Source: Debaryomyces hansenii CBS767 (Eukaryota > Ascomycota > Pichiomycetes > Serinales > Debaryomycetaceae). From it: a stretch of DNA of 64,000 bases. The notes below the pieces were generated by a model, which saw nothing but the letters and a program-made list of their open reading frames with translations, ran no database searches and was not told the origin of the DNA. The first letter of the stretch is position 1, and every line of letters starts with the position of its first letter. Positions 40,406 to 51,086 of this stretch are shown one piece after another. Position numbers and translations under genes: made by a program. The DNA is taken from assembly GCF_000006445.2 (NCBI RefSeq), contig NC_006048.2, positions 1,550,001-1,614,000 on the forward strand. The letters run 5' to 3'.

Positions 40406-42145
40406 ATGATGACAAGATTGATAATTTTAATTCTTATTTCAACATATACGGTATTAGCTGCGAAGGTAAATCCCTTGCCAATACCTAGGAATATTACATG
40501 GAATGGTGATTCAGCTATAAAGTTTGACGAAAGGATGCAATTGAATATTAGTGTGGAAAATACCATTATTAAGAATGCATTCCATAGGACACTCAACACT
40601 ATAAGGGAGTTGAAATGGATACCAGCAGCAATTGAAGTGGAATATGCTCAGAATAAGCCAACAAGTCAAACTGTCATTGATAAAGCAAACGTATCTACAG
40701 TAAACCAGGTAGACTTAGTAATAAACGATTATAATGCTCCGTTACAATTGGGTATAAATGAAACCTACGAGTTGAAAGTTGACGATTTGCTGCCAGCAAT
40801 AGTGATAAGATCAGAGACAATATGGGGTGCGTTACACGCATTTAGCACATTACAACAGTTAATAATATTTGATGAACTAGAGCAGCTGTATTATATAGAA
40901 GGACCGGTGTATATATGGGATACCCCAATTTATCAGCATAGAGGGTTGATGATTGATACAGGGAGGAATTTTCTAACGGTGAAGTCTATATTAGAACAAA
41001 TTGATGTAATGTCTTTAAGTAAAATGAATTCTTTGCATTGGCACTTAGAAGACTCCCAGTCCTGGCCCGTGGCTATTTCGAGTTATCCAGAAATGACGAA
41101 GGATGCTTATTCAAATAACGAAATATATACTCCAGATGAAATAAGACACATAGTACAATATTCAATGGAGCGAGGTGTCAGAATCATACCAGAAATAGAC
41201 ATACCGGGACACGCAAGAGCTGGCTGGAGGCAGATTGATAATGATATTATTACATGTGGGGACGTATCGTGGACTTATAACACTGCGGTAGAGCCACCGG
41301 CGGGACAACTAGATATTGCATATAATTTCACATATACCGTTGTTAAAAAAGTTTATGATGAAATAAGCTCTTTATTTAAGGATGCTGTGTTTCATATCGG
41401 TGGAGATGAAGTTAATGAAGCTTGTTACAATCACTCAAAATACGTCCAAGAATGGTACGGTAGAAATTCATCATTGACAATTAAGGATTTAATGCAGCAC
41501 TGGTTAGACAAGGGTTTACCTATATTTAGGAACCACAAGGGAAGACGGTTGACAATGTGGGAAGATATTGTAACTGGCAATAATAGTGCCATTAATATCC
41601 CCAGGGATGTGATTTTGCAATGCTGGAGTAACGGTGCAGATAGTATCAAGAAGCTAACCAATATGGGATATGACATTATTGTATCATCTGCATCTCATTT
41701 ATATTTAGATTGTGGATACGGAGGATTTGTTACTAATGATCCGAGATATGTTGATTCAGACCACAATGAAGAATTTAATCAAGGAAGTGGTGGCTCTTGG
41801 TGTAATCCTTATAAGACCTGGCAGAGAATTTATTCTTACGACTTTGCTGCAAATTTGACCCAAGAAGAAAAGCAACATATTATAGGAGTTGAGGCAGCAC
41901 TATGGTCCGAGCAGGTTGATAGTATAGTCGTGAGCCAAAAAATATGGCCAAGGACGGCTGCTCTTGCAGAACTTACATGGAGTGGAAACAAAGATGTTGA
42001 AACAGGAAAATTAAGAACAAATTCATTAACTCAACGCCTTCTTAATTTTAGAGAGTATTTGGTTGCTATAGGATATAATGCAAGTCCTCTAGTACCCAAA
42101 TACTGCATGAGGAACCCCCATGCTTGTGATATTCAAAGTAGTTAG
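40406..42145 (+). CDS. HEX1: Secreted beta-N-acetylhexosaminidase (GH20)
   Basis: This enzyme removes terminal N-acetylglucosamine from chito-oligosaccharides and glycans outside the cell. The 579-residue protein opens with a signal peptide (MMTRLIILILISTYTVLA). It has the small N-terminal GH20 domain and the (beta/alpha)8 catalytic domain from about residue 190 (YQHRGLMIDTGRNF). The catalytic Asp-Glu pair is in HIGGDEV at residues 334-335. Several Asn-X-Ser/Thr sites suit a glycosylated secreted protein. The length matches Candida HEX1 enzymes. Baker's yeast lacks this gene, so its presence fits a CUG-clade host. Confidence 0.94.
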   Translation: MMTRLIILILISTYTVLAAKVNPLPIPRNITWNGDSAIKFDERMQLNISVENTIIKNAFHRTLNTIRELKWIPAAIEVEYAQNKPTSQTVIDKANVSTVNQVDLVINDYNAPLQLGINETYELKVDDLLPAIVIRSETIWGALHAFSTLQQLIIFDELEQLYYIEGPVYIWDTPIYQHRGLMIDTGRNFLTVKSILEQIDVMSLSKMNSLHWHLEDSQSWPVAISSYPEMTKDAYSNNEIYTPDEIRHIVQYSMERGVRIIPEIDIPGHARAGWRQIDNDIITCGDVSWTYNTAVEPPAGQLDIAYNFTYTVVKKVYDEISSLFKDAVFHIGGDEVNEACYNHSKYVQEWYGRNSSLTIKDLMQHWLDKGLPIFRNHKGRRLTMWEDIVTGNNSAINIPRDVILQCWSNGADSIKKLTNMGYDIIVSSASHLYLDCGYGGFVTNDPRYVDSDHNEEFNQGSGGSWCNPYKTWQRIYSYDFAANLTQEEKQHIIGVEAALWSEQVDSIVVSQKIWPRTAALAELTWSGNKDVETGKLRTNSLTQRLLNFREYLVAIGYNASPLVPKYCMRNPHACDIQSS

Positions 42146-42641
42146 GTGTTAGCAAAATGTAGCCTATGGCTGTGAAAAATATTGGGATTATGATAAAGGT
42201 CGTGTGAATACCTGAAATATGTAGGGAAGAATACTTATGTATTAGTATTATAGATATACTGGTCTTATATATCAATATTGGTTACTATAGAAGTAGTTAA
42301 GTGATCGATCTACCTATCGATGACTTTTTAGGGTAGTCTTAATTAAGTATATTCTGCTTAATTGCTGTTCGTTAATTAGAAAATTCATCTTCTTCTTGGA
42401 GATTCATTCCTAATTTATATTCTTGTTTCGTTTCAACTCATTAAGATTATTCCCATATCCTCTTATGACTATCAGTATCACTAGCATGACTATTTATGGT
42501 TCTTACAATGATTTGTTTCAGAATCTTTATAGATTCTGATAGTGACACAAAACCAACAAAAAATCCAAGTCATGTGATAATTATGATGCATTTTTTGATT
42601 TTGAAAAATATATGTAATCATCGTAGAAGATATGAACTTTA
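42146..42641. other. Intergenic region HEX1-CTR86 with an overlapping uORF
   Basis: 496 bp, AT-rich. Near its end an ATG at 42632 opens a 10-codon frame that closes at 42664, overlapping the CTR86 start in another frame. If transcripts begin upstream of 42632, it would reduce CTR86 initiation. A TCATGTGA box lies near 42572. Confidence 0.4.
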
Positions 42642-44111
42642 ATGATGGAAGAGGAGCTTTATAAAAGTGTTATAGTAACTGCCAAAAGTGTTCGAAGTGT
42701 CTTATTAGAGGAAACTTCAAATGTGGAGGATTGTCAAAAAAATTTAAATGCTTTGGGTCAAATTGTGTCAGCATCAAGTCAATCACAAGAGTATAGATCA
42801 CAAATTCTAGCTAATAATGGCTTGCCAGATGTATTAGTAGAAATCTTAAATAGGTCATTTCAAGATAATGTACCAACTGAGGAATTAAAATTCACATTGT
42901 ACATTAGGCTAATGAGAGGAATACTCCTTCTAGCCAGAAACTTAGTTATCACTAAACAATTTGTTGAATTTAGTTCAATCCTTTCTAGTCTTGAGAATTT
43001 TAATCAAAAGGTTTCACACAATAATGAATTCTATCTGAAAACCCTCGTGGTGTATATTCAGTTTCTTGCAAATATGAGCCAAATTACACGAGAGCAGAAT
43101 ATTGTTGCGGAAATAGTCGAAACATTCTTTAAGAATGAAGATCTAATGTCCTTGATAGCAAATGACGACCAGATGAAGATGCCTTTTGCAGCGTTTCTTA
43201 AAAATATTTTACTGAATTCGGATAATCTATATGATGTATTGACTCACGATGATACTATCTTGAGGTATACTATAAGTGAATTAGACAAGGCAGATATTCA
43301 TAATGAAGACTTAGATCAATATTCTTCCTTATTGATATTAACATTTCAAAATATAATAGCCCATGAAACATATAGCAAATGGTTGAAAAGAATTGATTGC
43401 GAAAGTGCCGAATTTTCAAGAATAATGAAATTAAACCAAGTTATTGTTACATCAAAAGAAGATTGGGATAACTATCAACTCACAGCGATGCTAGCATGGA
43501 TTTTTGATAATTTTTTGGTGTTCTCTGAGATTTCCAAAAGTATCTTGTTATCGCTGATTTATGATCCACTTGAATTAAAAAGAGTTCATCTAAATTTAAT
43601 CATTTTATTAGATTGTCTATCTGACCTTGGAAAATTTGAAGCTACTAAACAATTTTTAGAGCATTATAATGCTATTGAAGAATTGATATCCTTGTTGAGG
43701 GTAGTGCACGAAAGTGTTGATAGAAAGACATTAAAGAATAAAGAGAAAATAGAGGAAACTGTAGGTAAGAAAGAGTTTCCACAAGTTAAATCTTTGATTA
43801 TTGAAGTAATTGCCTTTTTAGTGCATGGTTCATTCGAGATACAAGAAAAAATGAGAGAGCTACATGGTTTAGAATTGGTCTTGTCGAATTGTATGATTGA
43901 TGACAATGATCCATTTATCAAAGAAAGAGCAATTGTATGCGTAAAATTCTTACTAGCAAATAATGAGAAAAACCAACAATTTGTGGCAGATTTAGAGGCA
44001 AAACAAACCGTTGATGATGATGCGCTAAAAGAAGTTGGATACGAAGTTCAAATCGAGGACGGAAATGTTAAGTTAAGAAAAACTGAAAACCAAAAGCTAC
44101 AAGAAATATAA
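42642..44111 (+). CDS. CTR86: Ataxin-10 family protein Ctr86
   Basis: This is an armadillo-type cytosolic protein whose exact task is unknown; the fungal member is essential in baker's yeast. The 489-residue product is nearly all helical. It carries the ataxin-10 C-terminal domain at about 385-475, with KEFPQVKSLIIEVIAFLV, KMRELHGLELVLSNCMIDD and NDPFIKERAIVCVKFLL, matching the family signature closely. The protein starts ATG ATG; either could be used. It is convergent with THR4 across 82 bp. Confidence 0.9.
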   Translation: MMEEELYKSVIVTAKSVRSVLLEETSNVEDCQKNLNALGQIVSASSQSQEYRSQILANNGLPDVLVEILNRSFQDNVPTEELKFTLYIRLMRGILLLARNLVITKQFVEFSSILSSLENFNQKVSHNNEFYLKTLVVYIQFLANMSQITREQNIVAEIVETFFKNEDLMSLIANDDQMKMPFAAFLKNILLNSDNLYDVLTHDDTILRYTISELDKADIHNEDLDQYSSLLILTFQNIIAHETYSKWLKRIDCESAEFSRIMKLNQVIVTSKEDWDNYQLTAMLAWIFDNFLVFSEISKSILLSLIYDPLELKRVHLNLIILLDCLSDLGKFEATKQFLEHYNAIEELISLLRVVHESVDRKTLKNKEKIEETVGKKEFPQVKSLIIEVIAFLVHGSFEIQEKMRELHGLELVLSNCMIDDNDPFIKERAIVCVKFLLANNEKNQQFVADLEAKQTVDDDALKEVGYEVQIEDGNVKLRKTENQKLQEI

Positions 44112-44193
44112 CAGAAAACTTTAAATTAAATGTAAATTAGATTATTTTATAGAAATATATTTGTATTAAGACAAAATTATATTATTTTAACTC

Positions 44194-45756
44194 TCATTTT
44201 GGTTCCTTAGCTAATTCCTCGACAATAGTAGCTTTGATTTTTTCTAATGAAGCTTCATCAATTAATTTTAATCTCTTTTCTTTAGAAGATAAAGCCTTCA
44301 ATTCATCAGGTAAAACGTCCTTTTCAAACGAATAGCCATCAACTCCAGTTAATGCTGAGTTGACAACTTCAGCAAATTTTGCTGGATGAGCAGTGGATAA
44401 CGAAATATATTTGACGTTCGAGACACCATCAGCAGAATCTCTTTCGATAAATCTATAAGAAGTAGTGACACCAACAGATGTATGTGGGTCCAAAACATAC
44501 TTTTCAGGATGATTATGGTAAATTTGTTTAATGGTAGACGCAGTATCTTCATCAGTGACTCTTTCTGAACTGAAGTTAACTCTGGCAGCCTTAACAACAG
44601 ATTCAGGAGCGACGACAGAGCCAGTTGACTTCAATTGTTGCATCCAGTCATTTAATATTTCACCTGCCTTTTTGTCATCATTACTAGTTAAGTTATCTCT
44701 AATCAAATACCACAATAATCTTTCAAAATTGGACGAAATCAAAATATCCATTGCTGGGGAATAAGTTGCCTTAACTTCAGCAGTTCCAGATTGAGCAGCA
44801 AATTTCTCATAACGACCTGATTTCATGAATCTGTCCAAGATATCATTCTCATTAGTGGCAATGATTAATCTGTCAGCAGGCAAGCCCATCTCCTTTGCGT
44901 AGTAACCGGCCAAGATATCACCAAAGTTACCAGATGGAACGACGAATCTGATCTTGGATGAATCATCTCCTAATTGCTTGACCAATTGGAAATATGAATA
45001 GAAATAGTAAGTCATTTGAGCCAAAATACGAGCCCAGTTGATAGAATTCACAGCCCCAACATGATATTTGTCATTGAATTCTTCATCTCCAAATATCTGC
45101 TTGACAATATCCTGACAATCATCGAAGGTTCCCTTAACTGATAAAGTGTGCACATTAGCATCTTCAACAGTTGTCATTTGTTCTTCTTGAATTGGAGAAA
45201 TACGGCCGGTTGGGTATAAGATGAAGACAGAAACATCCTTCTTACCTCTTAAGCCGTAAATGGCAGCAGAACCTGTATCACCTGAGGTTGCACCAACAAC
45301 AGTAATGGTTTCTCTGTCTTCTACGCTCTTAGCATTCGCATTACGTCTTTTCAAGAAATATTCGAACAAGTTACCAACGAATTGTAACGCAACATCCTTA
45401 AACGCATATGTTGGACCGTGGAATAATTCCAACAAGTACAAACCATTCTTCTCATCAATAGATTTAAGTGGAGTGACATCCTTAGATCTGAACGTGGAAT
45501 AAGAAGCATGAATCAAGCTTTTCAAATCTTCATTTGGAATTTCCCCTTCATCGATGTACAATCTCATAATGTTGAAAGCTAATTCTTGGAAACTCAAATC
45601 TTTCCATTCACTAACAAAGTTTGAAGGTAATTTTGGAATAACCGATGGAATGAATAATCCCCCATCTTTAGCTAAACCGGTCATAACAACATCCTCAAAA
45701 GAAAGGGATTGCGTACCTGTTGAACGAGTAGATCTATAAGACTGTGATTGCGACAT
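44194..45756 (-). CDS. THR4: Threonine synthase
   Basis: Thr4 converts O-phosphohomoserine to threonine with pyridoxal phosphate, the last step of threonine synthesis, in the cytosol. The 520-residue product has the eukaryotic/fungal threonine synthase layout, with the N-terminal RSTRSTGTQSLSFEDVV, the cofactor lysine in PTYAFKDVALQF (Lys120) and the phosphate-binding VGATSGDTGSAA. I start at the ATG at 45756 (MSQSQSYRS); the open frame runs ten codons further but only to a TTG. TGTATC-type control by Gcn4 could be expected, but I see no clear TGACTC box near the start. Confidence 0.96.
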   Translation of the reverse strand: MSQSQSYRSTRSTGTQSLSFEDVVMTGLAKDGGLFIPSVIPKLPSNFVSEWKDLSFQELAFNIMRLYIDEGEIPNEDLKSLIHASYSTFRSKDVTPLKSIDEKNGLYLLELFHGPTYAFKDVALQFVGNLFEYFLKRRNANAKSVEDRETITVVGATSGDTGSAAIYGLRGKKDVSVFILYPTGRISPIQEEQMTTVEDANVHTLSVKGTFDDCQDIVKQIFGDEEFNDKYHVGAVNSINWARILAQMTYYFYSYFQLVKQLGDDSSKIRFVVPSGNFGDILAGYYAKEMGLPADRLIIATNENDILDRFMKSGRYEKFAAQSGTAEVKATYSPAMDILISSNFERLLWYLIRDNLTSNDDKKAGEILNDWMQQLKSTGSVVAPESVVKAARVNFSSERVTDEDTASTIKQIYHNHPEKYVLDPHTSVGVTTSYRFIERDSADGVSNVKYISLSTAHPAKFAEVVNSALTGVDGYSFEKDVLPDELKALSSKEKRLKLIDEASLEKIKATIVEELAKEPK

Positions 45757-45952
45757 TTTGGTTGATTTTAACCTGTTTTTTAACAAACTTGCTAATGGTG
45801 GTCTTTATCAGTTAGTATGATTCATCCATAAATTTAATTTCGTTCAACTCGTCCGGGTTACGGAGCCCTGGCCTAACATGAGAAATTTCGTTTCCCAGTA
45901 ATTTTTCACCTAAACAGCATTACATTATGAACGAAAAGATAAGTGATAAGAA

Positions 45953-47200
45953 ATGATTCAGACCGAAATTCGAGTATTAAGATGCTTATATATTAATGGC
46001 AAGTCAAGATACTCTACTTCTTCTGCTAATGTATATTCGGATAAAATTTATAAGCTGGTAATTGATCAGGGTTACAAAGGGCTTGCGAGACACACTATTC
46101 CTGAAAATTACGGATCAAATCAAATAATGGCCAGCAAGAATGACGAACAATTGAGTCAATTGATAGCCAATTTCAAGAGCCCGATAAAATTTTCGATTGG
46201 GTATGGGTCTGGTGTGTTTGAACAAACGGGTTATAAAAAATCCAAGAAACCGCAGATTGATATGATCCACATGGTGGATAAACCGGCAGATTTTCACGAG
46301 CAGAATTTGGAACAGTTTTCGGGCCACTATTCAGGAATACGAATGTTTGGACCTGCCATTATACTGAAGATTCAAGAATACGGAGCAGGGGTTTACTTTA
46401 ATCCGTATATAACGATGAATACCGAGTCAAAGAAGAATAATATAATCAAGTATGGGATAATATCTGTTGAAAAAAGTTTGATTGATTTGAGCGAATGGTC
46501 CTCACTATACATAGCAGGAAGACTACAGAAGCCTGTCAAATATTTGAAGGATGCTGACCCAGCAATAAAATTCATCAATCAGTACAATTTGAAAAACGCC
46601 ATGTCGGTAGGATTATTTTTACTTAAACCGTCTGAGTTTACCGAAATACAGTTATACGAAACGATAGCCAAAATATCGTACATGGGAGACCCCCGGATGC
46701 TAATTGGCGGTGAAAACCCAAATAAGGCTAGAAACATTGTTGGTAAACAATTTGAGAATTTTCAGAAGCTTTACAACCCATTATTGAACTTTTTCATTGA
46801 AAATAATATTTTGGTCGAACTTCAACCTGATGGTTCCAAAAGACGGTTTAAGAAGAACTTAGACAACGACAAAACTTCCAAAATAATCGGAAGCTTGCCG
46901 TTGCAGTTTAGACGAAAATTATATAAGCGTTATACGTCAAAATTTGCCGAAGAATTATCGCAGGATCTGCAAGCTGAAGCCGTCATCAACGGACTCCACA
47001 TAAACACAAATGGCGAAATAGGTCCCTTTACAAAAGCCATTGCCATGGACCCCCAATTACGGAAGAATCTCGTGAACAGCATCAAGCTCACAGTTACATT
47101 CCCGGCTCTCATACAAACGATCAAAGGCATATTTAGTGCTGGGATTATTAAGTCAATTAACTATGCGTGGGAAAAGCGCACAAAGTACCGTCATGGTTAG
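45953..47200 (+). CDS. TAM41: Mitochondrial CDP-diacylglycerol synthase Tam41
   Basis: Tam41 makes CDP-diacylglycerol on the matrix side of the inner membrane, the first committed step of cardiolipin synthesis. The 415-residue protein has a short mitochondrial targeting-type N-terminus. Its nucleotidyltransferase core shows SIGYGSGVFEQTGY followed by QIDMIHMVDKPADFHEQNL, the metal-binding motif of the family, and then HYSG. The C-terminal half is conserved in length (PLQFRRKLYKRY). It is divergent from THR4. Confidence 0.94.
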   Translation: MIQTEIRVLRCLYINGKSRYSTSSANVYSDKIYKLVIDQGYKGLARHTIPENYGSNQIMASKNDEQLSQLIANFKSPIKFSIGYGSGVFEQTGYKKSKKPQIDMIHMVDKPADFHEQNLEQFSGHYSGIRMFGPAIILKIQEYGAGVYFNPYITMNTESKKNNIIKYGIISVEKSLIDLSEWSSLYIAGRLQKPVKYLKDADPAIKFINQYNLKNAMSVGLFLLKPSEFTEIQLYETIAKISYMGDPRMLIGGENPNKARNIVGKQFENFQKLYNPLLNFFIENNILVELQPDGSKRRFKKNLDNDKTSKIIGSLPLQFRRKLYKRYTSKFAEELSQDLQAEAVINGLHINTNGEIGPFTKAIAMDPQLRKNLVNSIKLTVTFPALIQTIKGIFSAGIIKSINYAWEKRTKYRHG

Positions 47201-47614
47201 ATACAGCTAGACCTATTTATTATTGCATAAACCGCATATTCTACTTCTACTATGTGCATTATCCCCTATTCATCCATTAAGACATCGAAATTGGCGTAAA
47301 AAATAATCGTTCATGCTCATATCCGTATATTTCTCTCTAAAAATAAGTTGAGATAACCATTTTCTTCCTTATAATAACCTAGACACATAAAATTAATTAT
47401 ATGCCAATTGAATAAACATTTTCGCTCGATTCTAATAATTTAGTACTATGGTATTACTAGGGTTGATAAATGGCTGCAACATCCGGAATGCGACATTTCT
47501 AGATTCCACGACTTCCACGACATTTGTTTTGTGTGCAAGCCATGCTTGGGTTCGATCTGTTATTCAATTGATGTCTAATAGTAAATCAGTCAATCGATAG
47601 TACCATAGTAAACC
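47201..47614. other. Intergenic region TAM41-SAP30
   Basis: 414 bp, AT-rich, with no gene or RNA that I recognise. Confidence 0.4.
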
Positions 47615-48070
47615 ATGGCACTTAGAAACCACAAGGAATCAGCTTCTGAGTCCGAATCAAAACAACCCAGTAATTCTAGAGCTTCAAATAAAGCCAGAAA
47701 TGCTGCAGCACAGGCGGCCCAACAAGAATTTTTATTAAAGCATATAAACTCAAATGGACCCCATGACAGACCTAAACCGCATCCGTTGGATTTTAATTCA
47801 TTCAGCGAAGAAACGCTCGAGAAATACAACAAAAAGTACGGATTGAATTTTCCTCCTCCATTATCAATTAATGGCCATATATTAAGTTCAGAGATAGGGA
47901 AGAAAACTTTTACAGCTAAAAATAATAAGAATAAAATAAGCAAGCCGGAACTTTCAAACAACTTAAAAAAGCACTTTTTAGCGTTACCATGCCGTGAAAA
48001 CGAAATCATTGCTAATTTCATATATACTGTTAGAAATGAAGATCAGGACTTTAAGCTATCTTTCAAATAA
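47615..48070 (+). CDS. SAP30: Sin3/Rpd3 histone deacetylase complex subunit Sap30-like
   Basis: The 151-residue protein matches the Sap30 Sin3-binding region. It has an Ala-rich helical start and DFNSFSEETLEKYNKKYGLNFP, followed by KPELSNNLKKHFLALPCRENEIIANFIYTVRN, where the family has a helix-rich Sin3 contact and a closing FIYSVRN-like strand. It would act in the nucleus to link Rpd3 and Sin3. The protein is shorter than baker's yeast Sap30 and lacks an obvious N-terminal zinc finger, which is usual in budding yeasts. SAP30 is the best reading, but I rate it below certainty. Confidence 0.78.
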   Translation: MALRNHKESASESESKQPSNSRASNKARNAAAQAAQQEFLLKHINSNGPHDRPKPHPLDFNSFSEETLEKYNKKYGLNFPPPLSINGHILSSEIGKKTFTAKNNKNKISKPELSNNLKKHFLALPCRENEIIANFIYTVRNEDQDFKLSFK

Positions 48071-48474
48071 GCCGTGAGGAGCAATTATTAATATTTTTTT
48101 CTTTATCAGTCATTGCATAGGTTGATTTATGGGTCAGAAAGCATTAGCGGTTTTGAATGATCTAGATGGTCGCCTACACATCAAGCTTTAATTCGTCGGA
48201 TCAGCATTTGGAGTATTGAATAATCAACACAAATGAAAATGCAGATTTTTAAAAGGATACTTTTAACTGGACTATATTAAATATTTAGGGGAATTTGATT
48301 TTCTATTAGACACCCATTGGTATCAATTTATAGTTGAATATATTCGTAATTCGTTCTTAATTATGTACATATTAAATGCTATAGTTGTTTTGTGTAACAT
48401 ATGGATTTACTGTAGTTGATTAGATGAACAGCGGCGTTCAAATGTTCTAGTCGTTGATCCTCTATCAAACCGAA
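48071..48474. other. Intergenic region SAP30-CUE1
   Basis: 404 bp, AT-rich. The CUE1 frame is open back to a TTG at 48454; the ATG at 48475 is the natural start. Nothing else is seen. Confidence 0.4.
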
Positions 48475-49095
48475 ATGGATAATTCAACGATTGTATTTAT
48501 TGCTGTCCTAGGCGTCGCATTCATCTTTTTAAGATGGTTGATTGCTCCGATCCCACCGCAATTACCTAATGAATTAAATGAGGCCCTTGCAAATTCGGTT
48601 AATAATTCCAATAGACCTAATAATAGTAATAATTCCAACTCTGCTACCAATAGTAATGCTAATAGGAGAGGAAGAAGAGAACCTTCTGATGACATGATTG
48701 AGGTGGTTCAAACTATAGCTCCTCAATTAACAAGGGGCCAAATTAGAATGGATTTAGAAAGATCTGGTTCCGTCGAGGTAACTATGGAAAGATACATGGA
48801 GACAGGCAGTTTACCATTCCCACCTGGAGAATCTGCCGCTACCCAGAGCTACCAGTCAGATATAAGTGAACATTCGCAAGCGACAAAGAAAGAACCTGAA
48901 AATTTGATTGACAAGTATGACTTGAAGTCAAAAATTAAGGGCGACGAAGGTGAAGGAATAGAAAACATTGATGAGAATAAATGGGGTTCAAGCAAGGAGG
49001 AAAGATCATCATTGTTAAACAAAAAGAGAGAAGAAATGATTTTACAAGCCAGAAAGAGATTAGCTTCTCAATTACAAAATGAGGTCGCGTTATAA
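48475..49095 (+). CDS. CUE1: ER membrane ubiquitin-binding protein Cue1
   Basis: Cue1 recruits and activates the ubiquitin-conjugating enzyme Ubc7 at the ER for ERAD. The 206-residue product has one N-terminal membrane helix ([18 protein letters not shown]), an Asn/Ser linker, a CUE domain at about 60-105 ([20 protein letters not shown] to [13 protein letters not shown]), and a C-terminal basic/hydrophobic helix ([19 protein letters not shown]) matching the Ubc7-binding region. Order and length agree with yeast Cue1. Its 3' end converges with CAC2 over 21 bp. Confidence 0.92.
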
Positions 49096-49116
49096 TGTAT
49101 GTATTGGTAAATAAAT

Positions 49117-50892
49117 TTATTTAGTTATTAATGTAGGGACTATTTTCCTTTTCTTCTTCAATTGTTCCGAATCTTGCTTCTCTATTGGCTTCGCTCTAAA
49201 CAGATCTATAGAAAATTGTTGTTTATCAGTCGCTGATTGGTTACTTGAAGTTGGATCTTGTAGCTTTACTTCATTCTCTTTAAGCATATTGATTATGGTT
49301 TTTTTATCATTCTTATCAGAGTCTTTTCCCGTTGGTACCTTACCGTTATCCACCTTTTCGGTCTCATGTTGTTCAACAATGGTATTCCCATTACCGTTTG
49401 AGTTTGAGTTTGAGTTTGATTCCCAGAACTTCCTATTATCACTCGAATTTGCATGAACTTCACCAAAAATTCCGTTATCAAATGCTATATTTGAACAAAA
49501 CCCATCAGCAGAGCTGACAATAATGCTTTGTCCATCTTTATTCCAACATAAGTCAGTAATTGTCGAATAGTGTAAATTTGAAACGAAGCCTAATGGCTTT
49601 AGATTCACTGTATCATATATTATTACTGAATCTTGGGTGGCTATTGCAAAAATCATTTTATATGGTAACTTGAAAACCGGCTTCTTTCCAGATTTTTCAT
49701 TTACCTTATATATAATTGGTGAAAACGATATGGCTATTGCTGGTTTCTTTAAACCCGGTATGTGACAGATAGGCGACTTGTTTAACCCTGATCTAATATA
49801 AACATACACTGTGTTGGTTATGTCCTCGCTGCCTTCTGCCTTATTTGGTGACTTTGAATTTGAGTCTGTTTTGAAGATACCCAGAGGAGTCAAGAGTAGA
49901 CTTCCATCTGGAGAGAATGTTAATCGTCTGAAAAAAGATTGTAACGTTTCCGAGTGATATAATAGCGAATTCTTTATTCCTATCGATGATTTCGGATTTG
50001 TAGATATAGGTCTCACGGCTGGTAGCGTGTCATTGGATAAAGTCTTCTTGACCTGTTTGGCGGGAGACTTGACATTTTGGACACTATGGATCGAAGGAGG
50101 ACTCATGGGGGTCGCAGGCTTACTTTCTTTTGGTTCATTATCAAGCTCATCAATATTGTCTATCTCTGTCATAGACTTTTTCTGTGCATCATCATATATT
50201 GATAGCTTCGAGCTTGGCAATTCTGCCTTCGTGATCTTAAAATATGTTGTAGGGATGAGCTGAATATCATTCTTCTCTTCATTTTTTTTCAATGAATATA
50301 TATGTACCGATCTGTCTGCAGACTGTGTGGCCAAAAACTCATTTCGTGGGTCCCATGCAACCCCTTGCACATAATGATTATGCTCTGCTAGCTGTCCAAC
50401 CTGTTGTCCTGTCGAAACATTATAGATTCTAGTTATGTTATCCATTGATCCAGTTGCAATAAACCTAGAATCGGGCGACCACGATAAGTCATATATTTCC
50501 GACGTTGAAGACCTAAATATATGTTTAACGACCCATGATTCTTGAACCTCGTCATCTTCCTCTGCACCAAACTCCTTGACAATATGATCTGACAATGTCC
50601 AAAGTATCAACGTCCCGTCATCTCCTGCCGTCGCTAGTATTTCACCCTTAGGGTCAAATCTCACAACATTTACTGCTTGCGTATGTTTTCTTAATGTTGT
50701 TAAATATTCCACCGTATTATCTCCTGTTTCCGTATTATAGAGTAATTTCCATATTCTGACATTATTATCTCCACCACCGGTAACTAGTCGAGATGACCTT
50801 TTTATACCCTCATAATTCGGTTGAAAATCTACCGAATAAACTGGTTGGTTCTCATCATGCCAATGTACCGTAATTGTAGACGACCTTATCAT
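49117..50892 (-). CDS. CAC2: Chromatin assembly factor 1 subunit Cac2 (p60)
   Basis: Cac2 is the WD40 subunit of CAF-1, which deposits new H3-H4 behind replication forks. The 591-residue product opens with TVHWHDENQPVYSVDFQPN, the family signature, and then has WD repeats (RLVTGGGDNNVRIWKL, ILATAGDDGTLILWTL, FIATGSMDNITRIYNV). A long Ser/Pro/Lys insertion follows at about 230-300. The later repeats include SLLLTPLGIFK and VIVSSADGFCS. The tail is low complexity with an alternating Ser/Asn run encoded by a short repeat, then a basic end. It is divergent from the aminopeptidase gene, with CACGTG in between. Confidence 0.93.
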   Translation of the reverse strand: MIRSSTITVHWHDENQPVYSVDFQPNYEGIKRSSRLVTGGGDNNVRIWKLLYNTETGDNTVEYLTTLRKHTQAVNVVRFDPKGEILATAGDDGTLILWTLSDHIVKEFGAEEDDEVQESWVVKHIFRSSTSEIYDLSWSPDSRFIATGSMDNITRIYNVSTGQQVGQLAEHNHYVQGVAWDPRNEFLATQSADRSVHIYSLKKNEEKNDIQLIPTTYFKITKAELPSSKLSIYDDAQKKSMTEIDNIDELDNEPKESKPATPMSPPSIHSVQNVKSPAKQVKKTLSNDTLPAVRPISTNPKSSIGIKNSLLYHSETLQSFFRRLTFSPDGSLLLTPLGIFKTDSNSKSPNKAEGSEDITNTVYVYIRSGLNKSPICHIPGLKKPAIAISFSPIIYKVNEKSGKKPVFKLPYKMIFAIATQDSVIIYDTVNLKPLGFVSNLHYSTITDLCWNKDGQSIIVSSADGFCSNIAFDNGIFGEVHANSSDNRKFWESNSNSNSNGNGNTIVEQHETEKVDNGKVPTGKDSDKNDKKTIINMLKENEVKLQDPTSSNQSATDKQQFSIDLFRAKPIEKQDSEQLKKKRKIVPTLITK

Positions 50893-50984
50893 TATGGGTT
50901 GAATTGGCGCCTAGGACAGTTCTATACCTTTCATATAAGTGAACGTTATACGCGTCCATAAACCAAAAATGTTTTAGCGTGGTA

Positions 50985-50990
50985 CACGTG
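50985..50990. promoter_or_regulatory. E-box CACGTG between CAC2 and the aminopeptidase gene
   Basis: CACGTGA stands 93 bp before CAC2 and 97 bp before the aminopeptidase ATG, a usual distance for a Cbf1-type site. Confidence 0.4.
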
Positions 50991-51086
50991 ATAGATATAG
51001 GAAGTAGTTCCTTATCGTAAGTGATATAGGGGATTAGACGAAGAAGGTACTTATTACTAACAATAAAACGAATAATATACTATAAG

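Noticed and set aside
40399..40416. TACTAAC before HEX1 as an intron branch site
   Set aside because: No convincing 5' splice site is near, and the ATG at 40406 gives a proper signal peptide.
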